Origin: Candidatus Ribeiella danica
GTDB lineage: Bacteria > Chloroflexota > Chloroflexia > Chloroflexales > Roseiflexaceae
Direction of reading: 5' to 3'
Assembly (NCBI GenBank): GCA_016717335.1
Contig: JADKFS010000019.1
Coordinates: 62,001-126,000 of the forward strand
Length of the DNA stretch: 64,000 nt
Under the pieces are notes generated by a model. The model was given only the letters and a program-made list of their open reading frames with translations, was not told where the DNA came from and searched no databases. This document shows, in pieces, positions 25,333 through 33,189 of this stretch. Positions within the stretch are counted from its first letter, which is position 1. Every line of letters starts with the position of its first letter. The translations under genes and the position numbers were made by a program.

Positions 25333-26136
25333 CTACTTGTCGGCCGAGCCCGGCTCGGTGAGATGACGGTGCTGCTCGGCTCTGGCGGTCTCGGGCAAGA
25401 CCTTGCTCATCGCGCCCTGCACCTTCGTCTTGAGCGAGCCCGCGATAACGTGGTCGTCGCCCGCCATCAGCGCCTCGAAGCCTTCCTTGGCGACATCGGC
25501 CGGGTCGTCCTTCTTGCTCGCGCCGGCCCTGGTGTCATCCATGCCGGCACGGTGGAAGAAGTTGGTATCGGTCGGCCCGGGCATGAGCGCAGTGACGGTC
25601 ACGCCGGTGTCCTTCAGCTCGTTGCGCAGGCCCTCGGCGAAGGACTGCACGAAGGCCTTCGACGCGGCGTAGACCGCCTCGAACGGCCCGGGCATGATCG
25701 CGGCGATCGACGAGGTGAACAGGACCCGCCCGCTCCCACGCGCGACCATGTCCGGCACTACCCGCTTGGCCAGGTGCACCGGCGCCACAACGTTCAGGCT
25801 GATCAGGTTCAGCTCTTCCTGCAGGTCGGTGTCGTGGGTGAAGTCGCCGCCGACGCCGATGCCGGCGTTGATGGCGATCGCCTCGATCGGGCGACCGGTC
25901 GCCCTAATCGCCTGGTAGAGCTGCTCAACGCCATCGTAGCTGGCGAGGTCGGCCTGTACGCTCTCGACCTTCGATCCCAGCTGCTCGAAGGCGCGGGCTG
26001 CCTCGTCGATGCTGGGGCCGGTGGCCGTGATCAGGAGATCAAAGCCATTCTGCGCGAACTGCTTGGCCAGCTCGTAGCCGATACCGCTAGAGGCGCCGGT
26101 GACGACAGCCAGCGGTGTGGTCAACGATCGATCCAT
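25333..26136 (-). CDS. Short-chain dehydrogenase/reductase
   Basis: The start is ATG 26136 (MDRSLTTPLAVV); 267 residues. The classical SDR elements are all visible: the cofactor loop TGASSGIG (residues about 14-21), the NAGIG motif (near 95), the catalytic Ser in LFTSSIAAIM, and YAASKAF with the Tyr-x-x-x-Lys pair. An acidic residue at the end of beta-2 is not obvious, so NAD versus NADP use is left open. The substrate is unknown. The upstream 320 bases separate it from the membrane glycosidase gene on the same strand, so it probably has its own promoter. Confidence 0.88.
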   Translation of the reverse strand: MDRSLTTPLAVVTGASSGIGYELAKQFAQNGFDLLITATGPSIDEAARAFEQLGSKVESVQADLASYDGVEQLYQAIRATGRPIEAIAINAGIGVGGDFTHDTDLQEELNLISLNVVAPVHLAKRVVPDMVARGSGRVLFTSSIAAIMPGPFEAVYAASKAFVQSFAEGLRNELKDTGVTVTALMPGPTDTNFFHRAGMDDTRAGASKKDDPADVAKEGFEALMAGDDHVIAGSLKTKVQGAMSKVLPETARAEQHRHLTEPGSADK

Positions 26137-26455
26137 GATCGCTTGCTCCTTCTCTGCTGTGCTTCTCCTTCGATAGGCCCGATTGGCGGCAGTTTTCGCC
26201 GGGGAGGGTCGCACCTGCTTCCCGCCCAGGCGCCCTCAGCTCCATTCGGGCATGTCGTGCCGAGACGGCAAGTGGCGTGCCGCCTTCGGAGGCGCCCGCG
26301 GCTGGCGTGTGCGGCGATTGGCGGTCGCACAGCGGCGCCACCCTACCGCTAAGAATGGACCCAGGGGTACGGGGGAGGGGGATCGGAAAGCGTACTGCTC
26401 CGCAGGAAAACCCTACGCCGGAAAGCCGGCGGGGTCGGAGGTAGAGTGGATCAAT
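26137..26455. other. Gene-free stretch
   Basis: No coding or RNA gene is supported here. The region must carry the promoter of the dehydrogenase gene and the end of the glycosidase transcript. I see no clear palindrome or consensus promoter. Confidence 0.4.
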
Positions 26456-28114
26456 CTACCCGATCATGGCCCGCATCAGCAGCGCGCCGACCACGACCAG
26501 CGCGGCGAGCAGCAGCGCCGGGGCCAGCGCCCACAGCCAGGGCCACGGCTGCGCGCGCGCGACGATGAAGACGCCCGGCGGCCCGTTCGGGCTGCGCACC
26601 ACCGCGGTGTGCGTGACATCCGCCAGCGCGGAGGCCGCGGTCACCGAGCCGCCCTCGACATCCGGGTTGATGCTCACGGCCGCGGCGCCGTCGATAGCGA
26701 CCTCGGCCGGCCCGGTCATCTTGCGCAGCCCGAACGAGGTCCCCGCGAACCGCACCGCCCACTCGCGGTCGCCCAGCCGCTCGACCGCCGGGTGGCTCCA
26801 GGCGTGCATGCCAACCCCGGCGACCTGACCCTCGTCCATGAAACGCTTGAGCCGGTCGTAGGCCGGCAGAGGCGCGAAGTCTTGGTCGACCAGCGCGAAG
26901 TAGGGCGTCGGGTCGTTCGGGTTGGGCGGCGGGCCGCCCCAGCGCAGGAACCAGACGTTCATCACGCCGACCCACGGCCACTCGCGGCGGGCCCGCTCGA
27001 GCTGCCCGACCATGTACTCGCCCTTCTGCTCCTCCGACACCGGCTCGCCCCAGAGCAGGCGCGTCACCGCCCAGGCCTGGGCGTCGACGCCATCCGGCTG
27101 CAGCGGCGCGCTGTTGTAGCCGAACTCGCTGATCCAGATCGCCTTGCGCCCGTCGCCGTTGCGCTCCATCACCTCGCGCACCAGCACGATCCGCGAGACG
27201 TCGACGCGCGTGTCGATCGGCCGGTCCCAGCTCTTGCCGCGCCGGATGTAGCGGTGCTCGTCGGGCGGCTGGCCCAGCCCGTAGGCCTGCGCCGACATGA
27301 TGTCGAAGTATGCCGCACCGCCGGCGGCGTAGACCTGGTCGAGGTAGTCTAGCTCCGAGATCGGCGCCGCCTTGTCCAGCCCGTCGGTCGGCGAGAGGCT
27401 GGGGAACAGGATGACCGCGTCGGGGTTGGCGGCCTTGGCGGCGCTGTAGCCGCCGCGCAGCAGCCGCACGAAGTCGGCCGGAGCGGGCGTCTGGCCGTTC
27501 CACTCGTCGAGCAGGTTCGGCTCGTTCCAGATCTGGAAGAAGCGCACCTGGCCGCGGTAGCGCCCCACCACCGCGCTCACGAAGTCGGCGTAGTCGGCGT
27601 AGTCGTCGGGCGGGCCGGTGGCGTTGCCGTTCGCGGCCTTGCGGGCCTTGAACTCGGGCGTCTGCCTGGCCTGCGCGCGGGCCCAGTCGGGCGGGCTATC
27701 CAGCCGCACGATCGGCTCCAGGCCCAGCCGCGCCATCTCGGACATAATGAAGTCGTACTTTTCCCAGGCACTCTTGCCGTTCTTGTGGTCGGCGAAGTCG
27801 CTCTTGCGCTCGATCTCGACATCGGCCCAGGGCATCTGCATGCGGATGAAGCGCGCGCCGAGGTCGCGGGCGGCCTCGAGCGTGCGCGAGACCTTGGCGC
27901 GCTCGACCTCGTACTGGATGTTGTAGGCGTTCACGCCGAGCGGCGGCACGTCGGCCCAGGCGACCGGCGCGGGCGCGGGCGCGTAGGTGATGCCGCGGTT
28001 GTAGGCGTTGTCGGCGATCGCGAACAGCGCCAGCCCGGCAGTCAGCAGCCCGGCGAGCAGCAGCAGGGCCAGCAGGCGGCGGTAGCGCGGTCGATGGCGA
28101 GGTAGGCGACTCAC
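26456..28114 (-). CDS. Membrane-anchored glycoside hydrolase-like protein
   Basis: The proposed start is GTG 28114, since a TATACT box (28123-28128 on this strand) lies only 8 bases upstream and would make the message leaderless; the open frame extends to 28213. The product has 552 residues: an N-terminal signal anchor (LLALLLLAGLLTAGLALFAI), a (beta/alpha)8 clan-A glycosidase-like domain with the acid/base Glu in QIWNEPNLLDEW and a nucleophile Glu in WISEFGYN, a C-terminal beta domain, and a final helix (WLWALAPALLLAALVVVGALL). The catalytic pair spacing fits GH39/GH5-like enzymes. It would act outside the cell on polysaccharide, perhaps the cell's own sheath; the substrate is unknown. Confidence 0.8.
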   Translation of the reverse strand: MSRLPRHRPRYRRLLALLLLAGLLTAGLALFAIADNAYNRGITYAPAPAPVAWADVPPLGVNAYNIQYEVERAKVSRTLEAARDLGARFIRMQMPWADVEIERKSDFADHKNGKSAWEKYDFIMSEMARLGLEPIVRLDSPPDWARAQARQTPEFKARKAANGNATGPPDDYADYADFVSAVVGRYRGQVRFFQIWNEPNLLDEWNGQTPAPADFVRLLRGGYSAAKAANPDAVILFPSLSPTDGLDKAAPISELDYLDQVYAAGGAAYFDIMSAQAYGLGQPPDEHRYIRRGKSWDRPIDTRVDVSRIVLVREVMERNGDGRKAIWISEFGYNSAPLQPDGVDAQAWAVTRLLWGEPVSEEQKGEYMVGQLERARREWPWVGVMNVWFLRWGGPPPNPNDPTPYFALVDQDFAPLPAYDRLKRFMDEGQVAGVGMHAWSHPAVERLGDREWAVRFAGTSFGLRKMTGPAEVAIDGAAAVSINPDVEGGSVTAASALADVTHTAVVRSPNGPPGVFIVARAQPWPWLWALAPALLLAALVVVGALLMRAMIG

Positions 28115-28299
28115 AGCGCGCAAGTATAGCACAAAGCATAGCCTGGCTGGCGAGATTCTCGTCGGGCGGTCTGGATATGTGCTATCATCAGAGCTCTCGC
28201 ACTCATAGCGCACGCACCACAGCGAACCCGATCATGTAACAGATCGCTTGTCGTCGAGACACATGTACGGGGGCGCGACGCGCCTCCAGGAGGCCGACC
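28115..28299. promoter_or_regulatory. Divergent promoter region, glycosidase and glucokinase
   Basis: On the minus strand, TATACT at 28128-28123 serves the glycosidase gene. On the plus strand a TATCAT box (about 28180-28186, GTGCTATCATCAG) may serve glucokinase. A ribosome site CAGGAGG lies at the right end before ATG 28300. Confidence 0.45.
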
Positions 28300-29289
28300 A
28301 TGCTGCTTGCCGGTGATATCGGCGGAACGAAGACTGTCCTGGCGGTGTTCTCAACGGAGGCTGGGCCGCACACGCCGCTCGTCGAGGCGACCTTCCCGAG
28401 CGGCCGCTATCGGCAGCTGGAGGCGATCGTGCGCGAGTTCCTGGCGCAGCACAGCCTGCAGGTCGACCGGGCCTGCTTCGGCGTGGCCGGGCCGGTGGTC
28501 GCGGGGAGCGCCCAGATCACCAACTTGCCCTGGGTGATGGACGAGACCAGCCTCAAGCAGACGTTCGGCTGGCGATCGGCCAAGCTGCTGAACGACCTGG
28601 AGTCGATCGCCTACGCCGTGCCGATCCTGGAGCCGGGCGACATCCACACGCTGAACGCCGGCCAGGCGGTGCCGCACGGCAACATCGCGGTGATTGCGCC
28701 GGGCACCGGGCTGGGCGAGGCGTTCCTGACCTGGGAGGGCACGCGCTACCGCGCGCACGCCTCGGAGGGCGGCCACGCCTCGTTCGCGCCCGCGACCGAC
28801 CTGGAGATCGGGCTGCTGATCTACCTGCACGAGCGCCTGGAGGGCGGCCACGTCAGCTTCGAGCGGGTCTGCTCGGGCCTGGGGATCCCCAATATCTACA
28901 AGTACCTCAAGGAGAGCCGGCACGCCGAGGAGCCGGCCTGGCTGGCCGAGCAGCTCGCCCATGCCAGCGACGCGACGCCGGTGATCGTGAACTCCGCGCT
29001 GGGCAAGACCGAGCAGTGCGACCTCACCGTCGCGACGCTCACGACCTTTGTCGGCATCCTGGCGGGCGAGACCGGCAACCTGGCGCTCAAGGTGCTGGCG
29101 ACCGGCGGCGTGTACCTCGGCGGCGGCATCCCGCCGCGGATCATTCCGTCGCTGGAGGACCCGGAGTTCCTGGAGATCTTTCGCGACAAGGGGCGCTTCC
29201 ACGGGATGCTGGCGAACATGCCCATGCACGTCATCCTCAACCACAAGGCCGCGCTGCTGGGCGCCGCGGCGTATGGGTTGAGCAGGTAG
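28300..29289 (+). CDS. glk: Glucokinase
   Basis: A 329-residue protein of the Glk family (PF02685). The N-terminal phosphate loop is LLAGDIGGTKTVLAVF. Further family features are CFGVAGPVV, TNLPWVMDE (sugar binding), LLNDLESIAYAV, VIAPGTGLGEAFL, HASEGGHASFAP and the late ATP-binding GGVYLGGGIPPRI. It phosphorylates glucose to glucose 6-phosphate using ATP in the cytoplasm. The gene encoding 6-phosphogluconate dehydrogenase follows after 130 bases on the same strand, placing both in central sugar metabolism and suggesting co-expression, though the gap contains tandem tracts. The ribosome site is CAGGAGG. Confidence 0.95.
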   Translation: MLLAGDIGGTKTVLAVFSTEAGPHTPLVEATFPSGRYRQLEAIVREFLAQHSLQVDRACFGVAGPVVAGSAQITNLPWVMDETSLKQTFGWRSAKLLNDLESIAYAVPILEPGDIHTLNAGQAVPHGNIAVIAPGTGLGEAFLTWEGTRYRAHASEGGHASFAPATDLEIGLLIYLHERLEGGHVSFERVCSGLGIPNIYKYLKESRHAEEPAWLAEQLAHASDATPVIVNSALGKTEQCDLTVATLTTFVGILAGETGNLALKVLATGGVYLGGGIPPRIIPSLEDPEFLEIFRDKGRFHGMLANMPMHVILNHKAALLGAAAYGLSR

Positions 29290-29324
29290 GGGCGAGGGGG
29301 CGAGGTGACAAGCTTTTAACAACG

Positions 29325-29393
29325 CCACCGCGTCACCGTGTCACCTGCGGCCTGGGTCTTGCGACTCACCTATAACCTGTAACCTGTAACCTT
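29325..29393. repeat. 8-bp and 7-bp tandem tracts between glk and gnd
   Basis: GTCACCGC-type octamers (about 29330-29352) are followed by TAACCTG repeated three times with 7-bp period (29373-29393, last copy TAACCTT). AGGTGACA upstream (about 29303-29310) can pair with TGTCACCT (about 29338-29346). Confidence 0.6.
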
Positions 29394-29418
29394 GTCTAAT
29401 CCAAAGAGGAGCAGGGCC

Positions 29419-30321
29419 ATGGACATCGGAATCACCGGGCTGGGACGGATGGGCGCGGGCATGGCCGAGCGCTGGCTGCGCGGCGGGCACCGCGTGGTCG
29501 CGCACAACCGCAGCCGCGGGCCGGTCGACGAATTGGCGGCCAAGGGCGCCGAGCCGGCCTACACGATCGAGGCGCTGGTCGCCAAGCTCGCACCGCCGCG
29601 CGCGATCTGGATCATGCTGCCGGCCGGCGACGTCACCGAGCGTATGATTGCGACCCTCATCCCGCTGCTAGAAAAAGGCGACACGATCGTCGACGGCGGC
29701 AACACCAACTTCAACGACGACATCCGCCGCGCCGCGATGCTCAAGGCGCACGGCCTCAACTACATCGACCAGGGCACCTCGGGCGGGATCTGGGGCCTGG
29801 AGAACGGCTTCTGCCTGATGGTCGGCGGCGAGGACGCGCTGGTCACGCGGCTGGAGCCGGCGTTCGTCACGCTGGCGCCGACCGACGGCTACGTGCACTG
29901 CGGGCCGGTGGGCAGCGGCCACTTCGTCAAGATGGTCCACAACGGGATCGAGTACGGCATGATGCAGGCCTACGCCGAGGGCTTCGAGATCATGCGGGCG
30001 AAGCAGGAGTTCGGGCTGGACCTGCACGCGATCGCGTCGGCGTGGCGCTACGGCAGCGTGGTGCGCTCGTGGCTGCTGGAGCTGACCGAGGCGGCGCTGC
30101 GCGGCGACCCGGAGCTGTCGAGCCTGAAGGGCTACGTGGAGGACAGCGGCGAGGGGCGCTGGACGATCCAGGCGGCGATCGAGCTGAATGTGCCGGCGCC
30201 GGTGATCACGCTGTCGCTGTTCGAGCGCTTCCACTCGCGCCAGCCCGAGTCGTTCGCGGCCAAGGTGCTGGCGGCGATGCGCGCCGGCTTCGGCGGCCAC
30301 GCCGTCAAGAAGGCCGAGTAA
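29419..30321 (+). CDS. gnd: 6-phosphogluconate dehydrogenase (decarboxylating), short type
   Basis: The start is ATG 29419 with GAGGAGC upstream; 300 residues. The N-terminal Rossmann motif is IGITGLGRMGAGMAERW. Motifs of the family are VDGGNTNFNDD, YIDQGTSGGIWGLENGFCLMVGG and HCGPVGSGHFVKMVHNGIEYGMMQAYAEG with the catalytic Lys. The length is that of the short tetrameric class (GntZ-like) rather than the 470-residue dimeric enzyme; these often prefer NAD. It oxidises 6-phosphogluconate to ribulose 5-phosphate and CO2. The upstream gene is glucokinase. Confidence 0.95.
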   Translation: MDIGITGLGRMGAGMAERWLRGGHRVVAHNRSRGPVDELAAKGAEPAYTIEALVAKLAPPRAIWIMLPAGDVTERMIATLIPLLEKGDTIVDGGNTNFNDDIRRAAMLKAHGLNYIDQGTSGGIWGLENGFCLMVGGEDALVTRLEPAFVTLAPTDGYVHCGPVGSGHFVKMVHNGIEYGMMQAYAEGFEIMRAKQEFGLDLHAIASAWRYGSVVRSWLLELTEAALRGDPELSSLKGYVEDSGEGRWTIQAAIELNVPAPVITLSLFERFHSRQPESFAAKVLAAMRAGFGGHAVKKAE

Positions 30322-30370
30322 GCCTGATTGCAGAGGAGCCTCCTCTGCAATCAGGTGTGACGTGTCTTTT

Positions 30371-30512
30371 TGCAGCGCCCCACCCCCTGCCCCCTCCCCG
30401 TGCCGCGGGGAGGGGGTGATTCATGTGCGGGGCGGCGGGCGCGAAGCGCCCGCCGCCCCGCAAAACCTTTCCCTCGCTCCCTTGGGGGAGCGGGGGCAGG
30501 GGTGAGGGGGAA
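30371..30512. repeat. Paired-arm repeat with inner palindrome (family A)
   Basis: The left arm is CCCCCTCCCCGTGCCGCGGGGAGGGGG and the right arm CCCTCGCTCCCTTGGGGGAGCGGGGGCAGGGG (written here only in part: GCCCCCTCCCC... and ...GCTCCCTTGGGGGAGC). The inner palindrome is GCGGGGCGGCGGGCGC (30427-30442), GAA, GCGCCCGCCGCCCCGC (30446-30461), a perfect 16-bp stem. The element lies between gnd and the lipid kinase gene. Confidence 0.75.
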
Positions 30513-30537
30513 GTGCAAGACGTTTCGTCACCCTCTA

Positions 30538-30579
30538 CAATCTGCAATCTGCAATCTTCCATGTTCGGTGTGGTATACT
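30538..30579 (+). promoter_or_regulatory. Heptamer tract and leaderless promoter of the lipid kinase
   Basis: CAATCTG is repeated three times (30538-30558, last copy CAATCTT). TATACT follows at 30574-30579, only 7 bases before the ATG at 30587. Transcription should therefore start at or next to the start codon, giving a leaderless message. There is no ribosome site before this ATG, in agreement. Confidence 0.6.
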
Positions 30580-30586
30580 CTGCGTC

Positions 30587-31633
30587 ATGCAGAACGTCGC
30601 CCACCCGCCCGTCCGCGCGCTGATCGTCTTCAACCCGATCGCTGGGCAGGCGGTTACTTTCGAGCAGGACATGCGCGCCGTGCAAGACATCTGGCGCGAG
30701 CAGGGCTGGCAGGTCGATCTCCAGCCGACCGCCGGGCCGGGCGATGGCACGCGGATCGCCCGCGAGGCGGCCGCGCAGGGCTACGACATTGTCGTCGCGG
30801 CCGGCGGCGACGGCACCGTCAACGAGGTGGTCAACGGGCTGGTGCACACGCAGACGGCGCTGGCGGCGCTGCCGGTGGGCACCGTCAACGTGTGGGTGCG
30901 CGAGCTGGGCCTGCCGCTGCAGCCGCGCGCCGCCGCCGAGGCGCTGCTGCGCGCCCAGGTCCGCGCGATCGATGTCGGACAGGCTGGCGATCGCTACTTC
31001 CTGCTCATGTGCGGGGTCGGCTTCGACGCGGCCGTGACGGCGGAGGTGCGCGCCGACGAGAAGCGCCGGCTCGGGATCTTCGCCTACTTCCTCAGCGCGT
31101 TCCACGTGATCGGGCGCTTCCGCGGCATCCCCGCCCGGATCGTCGTCGACGGCAAGACCGTGCGCAGCCGGGTGCTGATGGTGGTGCTGGGCAACAGCCA
31201 GCTCTACGGCGGCGTGGTGAAGATCACCGCCCGCGCCAGCCTCGACGACGGCCTGCTGGATGTGTGCATCATCAAAGGCAGCAGCCTGTGGAGCGCGCCG
31301 TTCCGCCTGCTCTCGATCCTCACCCAGCGGTACAACCTCGATCCCAAGATCGAGTACCACCGCGCCCACGAGGTGAAGATCCTGACCCGCCGGCCGCTGC
31401 CGGTCCAGGTGGACGGCGATCACATCGGCCAGACGCCCATGACCTTTACGGCGGTGCCGGGCGCCCTGCGCGCGCTGCTGCCGACGACGATGCCGGAGGA
31501 GCTGCTGCGCCCCGACGCCCGTCCGCCGCGCTATGTCTGGCGGCGACTATTGGGCTGGATCGGGCGCCGGCTGCCGCTGCGCCGCCCCGGACGCCGCCCG
31601 CCCGCGGAGCATGAGAAGGTCGAGCGACAGTGA
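30587..31633 (+). CDS. Diacylglycerol kinase-type lipid kinase
   Basis: A 348-residue protein of the DAGK catalytic domain family (YegS/DgkB-like). The nucleotide loop is VVAAGGDGTVNEVVNGL (around residue 66-82). Other features are IVFNPIAGQ at the N-terminus, LPVGTVNVWVRELGLP and CGVGFDAAVTAEV. The C-terminus RRLLGWIGRRLPLRRPGRR is strongly basic and may touch the membrane. It would phosphorylate diacylglycerol or a related lipid using ATP. The stop overlaps the GTG start of the next gene (GTGA), so the two are translationally coupled. A leaderless promoter drives it. Confidence 0.88.
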   Translation: MQNVAHPPVRALIVFNPIAGQAVTFEQDMRAVQDIWREQGWQVDLQPTAGPGDGTRIAREAAAQGYDIVVAAGGDGTVNEVVNGLVHTQTALAALPVGTVNVWVRELGLPLQPRAAAEALLRAQVRAIDVGQAGDRYFLLMCGVGFDAAVTAEVRADEKRRLGIFAYFLSAFHVIGRFRGIPARIVVDGKTVRSRVLMVVLGNSQLYGGVVKITARASLDDGLLDVCIIKGSSLWSAPFRLLSILTQRYNLDPKIEYHRAHEVKILTRRPLPVQVDGDHIGQTPMTFTAVPGALRALLPTTMPEELLRPDARPPRYVWRRLLGWIGRRLPLRRPGRRPPAEHEKVERQ

Positions 31634-33024
31634 TAGGCCGGCGTTTGTACCAGCAAGGACCAAGGACCGAGGACCAAGGACCGAGGACCAAGGACCGAGG
31701 ACCAAGGACCGAGGACCAAGGACCGAGGACCAAGGACCGAGGACCAAGGACCGAGGACCAAGGACCGAGGACCAAGGACCAGCGCCGCGCCGGCCATCGT
31801 CGATCGCCGGCCTTTGGTCTTTGGTCGTTCGTCTTTGGTCTCGGCTCGGCGGCGAGACGTCCATCGTCCATCGCCCATCGTCGATCGCCGGCCTTTGGTC
31901 TTTGGTCGTTCGTCTTTGGTCTCGGCTCGGCGGCGAGACGTCCATCGTCCATCGCCCATCGTCGATCGCCGGCCTTTGGTCTTTGGTCGTTCGTCTTTGG
32001 TCTCCTGGCCCTCACGATCTCCGCCTGTAGCCAGCCGGCCACGCCGGAGCCGACCGCGCAGCCCGCGCTTGTGCCGCTGCGCCCGCGGCCGACCGAGCCC
32101 GGCCCGGCGCCGACGGTCGCCGCCGCCGGGGCGGGGCTGCCCGGCCGGCTGCTGTTCGTGCAGGGCGGCAACCTGTGGCTATGGCAGGGCGAGACCGGCC
32201 GGCAGATCAGCAGCTCCGGCGACGCGTTTCAGCCGGCCTTTGCGCCCGATGGCGAGCGGATCGCGTACGTGCGGCGGCAGCAGAGCTACAGCGACCTGGT
32301 GGTCATGCCGGCGGCCGGCGGCGAGCCGCTGCGGCTGACCGACGACGGGCCGGATAGCTCGGTCTACAGCTACGAGCGGATCTACGCCAGCATGTGGGCC
32401 TTCTACCCGGCCTGGTCGCCCGACGGCACGACGATCGCCTATGCCTCGCAGGGCGGGCCGCCGGCGGGCGAGCCGGCCGGCGAGTACAACATGTCGCTGT
32501 TCGCCATCCCAGCGGGCGCCGGCGGCCGGCGCGCTCAGCTCTACGCCGCCGACGAGGGGCACGTCGGCCGCCCGGCCTGGTCGCCCGACGGGCAGTCGAT
32601 CGTGTTCGCCTTCGCGCCGGCCGGCCAGGGCATCCCCGCGCTCTACCGCTACACCCCGGCGAGCGAGAGCGCCGCGCCGCTGGCCGGCGCCCCCGCGCAG
32701 AGCTACGACCCGGCCTTTGCATCGGACGGCAAGCTGCTGGCCTTCGCCGCGCGCGACGGCGCCCGCACCGACATCTTCGCCATGCCCGCGGGCGGCGGGA
32801 CGCCCGTCCGCCTGACCGGCATGGGCAGCGCGCGCGCCCCGGCCTTCTCGCCCGACGGCACGCTGCTGGCGTTCCTGGCGCTGCCGCCGGCGACCAACGG
32901 CTTCGAGCTGTGGGTCGTCGAGCTGCAGACCGGCGCGGATGGCGCGCTGCAGCCGGGCCAGCCCCGCCAGATCACCCACGACATGCGCCTCGACGCCGAC
33001 TCGGGCATCGCCTGGGCGCGCTAA
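31630..33024 (+). CDS. TolB-like propeller lipoprotein with repeat-coded N-terminus
   Basis: GTG 31630 overlaps the stop of the lipid kinase. The first 132 residues are made almost wholly of repeats: GPRTEDQGPRTKDR units coded by an alternating 7-bp tandem tract, then 2.4 copies of a 27-residue unit (HRRSPAFGLWSFVFGLGSAA...) coded by an 81-bp repeat. The last copy runs into a lipoprotein-like signal LLALTISAC with Cys133. A Pro/Thr-rich linker follows, then PD40 beta-propeller blades (PAFAPDGERIAYV, PAWSPDGTTIAYA, PAWSPDGQSIVFA, PAFSPDGTLLAF). No start codon lies between the repeats and the signal. Either the repeats are translated ahead of an internal signal, or an unusual start is used. The propeller may bind proteins or sugars outside the membrane. 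Confidence 0.75.
   Translation: MIGRRLYQQGPRTEDQGPRTKDRGPRTEDQGPRTKDRGPRTEDQGPRTKDQRRAGHRRSPAFGLWSFVFGLGSAARRPSSIAHRRSPAFGLWSFVFGLGSAARRPSSIAHRRSPAFGLWSFVFGLLALTISACSQPATPEPTAQPALVPLRPRPTEPGPAPTVAAAGAGLPGRLLFVQGGNLWLWQGETGRQISSSGDAFQPAFAPDGERIAYVRRQQSYSDLVVMPAAGGEPLRLTDDGPDSSVYSYERIYASMWAFYPAWSPDGTTIAYASQGGPPAGEPAGEYNMSLFAIPAGAGGRRAQLYAADEGHVGRPAWSPDGQSIVFAFAPAGQGIPALYRYTPASESAAPLAGAPAQSYDPAFASDGKLLAFAARDGARTDIFAMPAGGGTPVRLTGMGSARAPAFSPDGTLLAFLALPPATNGFELWVVELQTGADGALQPGQPRQITHDMRLDADSGIAWAR
31654..31779. repeat. Eighteen 7-bp units, alternating CAAGGAC and CGAGGAC
   Basis: This tract is 126 bases, 18 near-perfect heptamers. Because CAAGGAC and CGAGGAC alternate, the true period is 14 bp, and three periods (42 bases) encode 14 residues. 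The total length is a multiple of three, so the frame stays open. Confidence 0.9.
31809..32005. repeat. 81-bp direct repeat, about 2.4 copies
   Basis: Copies begin at 31809, 31890 and 31971. Each unit is itself built of heptamers: a GGTCTTT/GGTCGTT part and a CGTCCAT/CGCCCAT part. The 81-bp period is divisible by three, so the repeat keeps the reading frame of the lipoprotein gene. The GGTCTTT words are near-complements of the CAAGGAC words just upstream. Confidence 0.9.
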
Positions 33025-33033
33025 GGGTCTGTT

Positions 33034-33187
33034 ACAGCCCTCACCCCCTGCCTCCTCTCCCGTCGCCACGGACGAGGGGGTATCCTTTCGGCATCAGCGT
33101 GTCGTCGCACAGCGACGGCACGCTGATGCCAAGAATTGAACTCCCGCCCTTGGCAGGGGCGAGGTTAGGGGGTGGGGTGATCCGGCG
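33034..33187. repeat. Paired-arm repeat with inner palindrome (family A)
   Basis: The arms are CCCTCACCCCCTGCCTCC... on the left and ...CAGGGGCGAGGTTAGGGGG on the right. The inner palindrome is GGCATCAGCGTG-t-CGTCGC / GCGACG-g-CACGCTGATGCC (about 33090-33130). It lies between the convergent lipoprotein and lysA genes and may end both transcripts. Confidence 0.75.
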
Positions 33188-33189
33188 CA

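Noticed and set aside
31654..32005. CRISPR array
   Set aside because: Units are 7 and 81 bp head-to-tail without unique spacers, and no cas genes are present.
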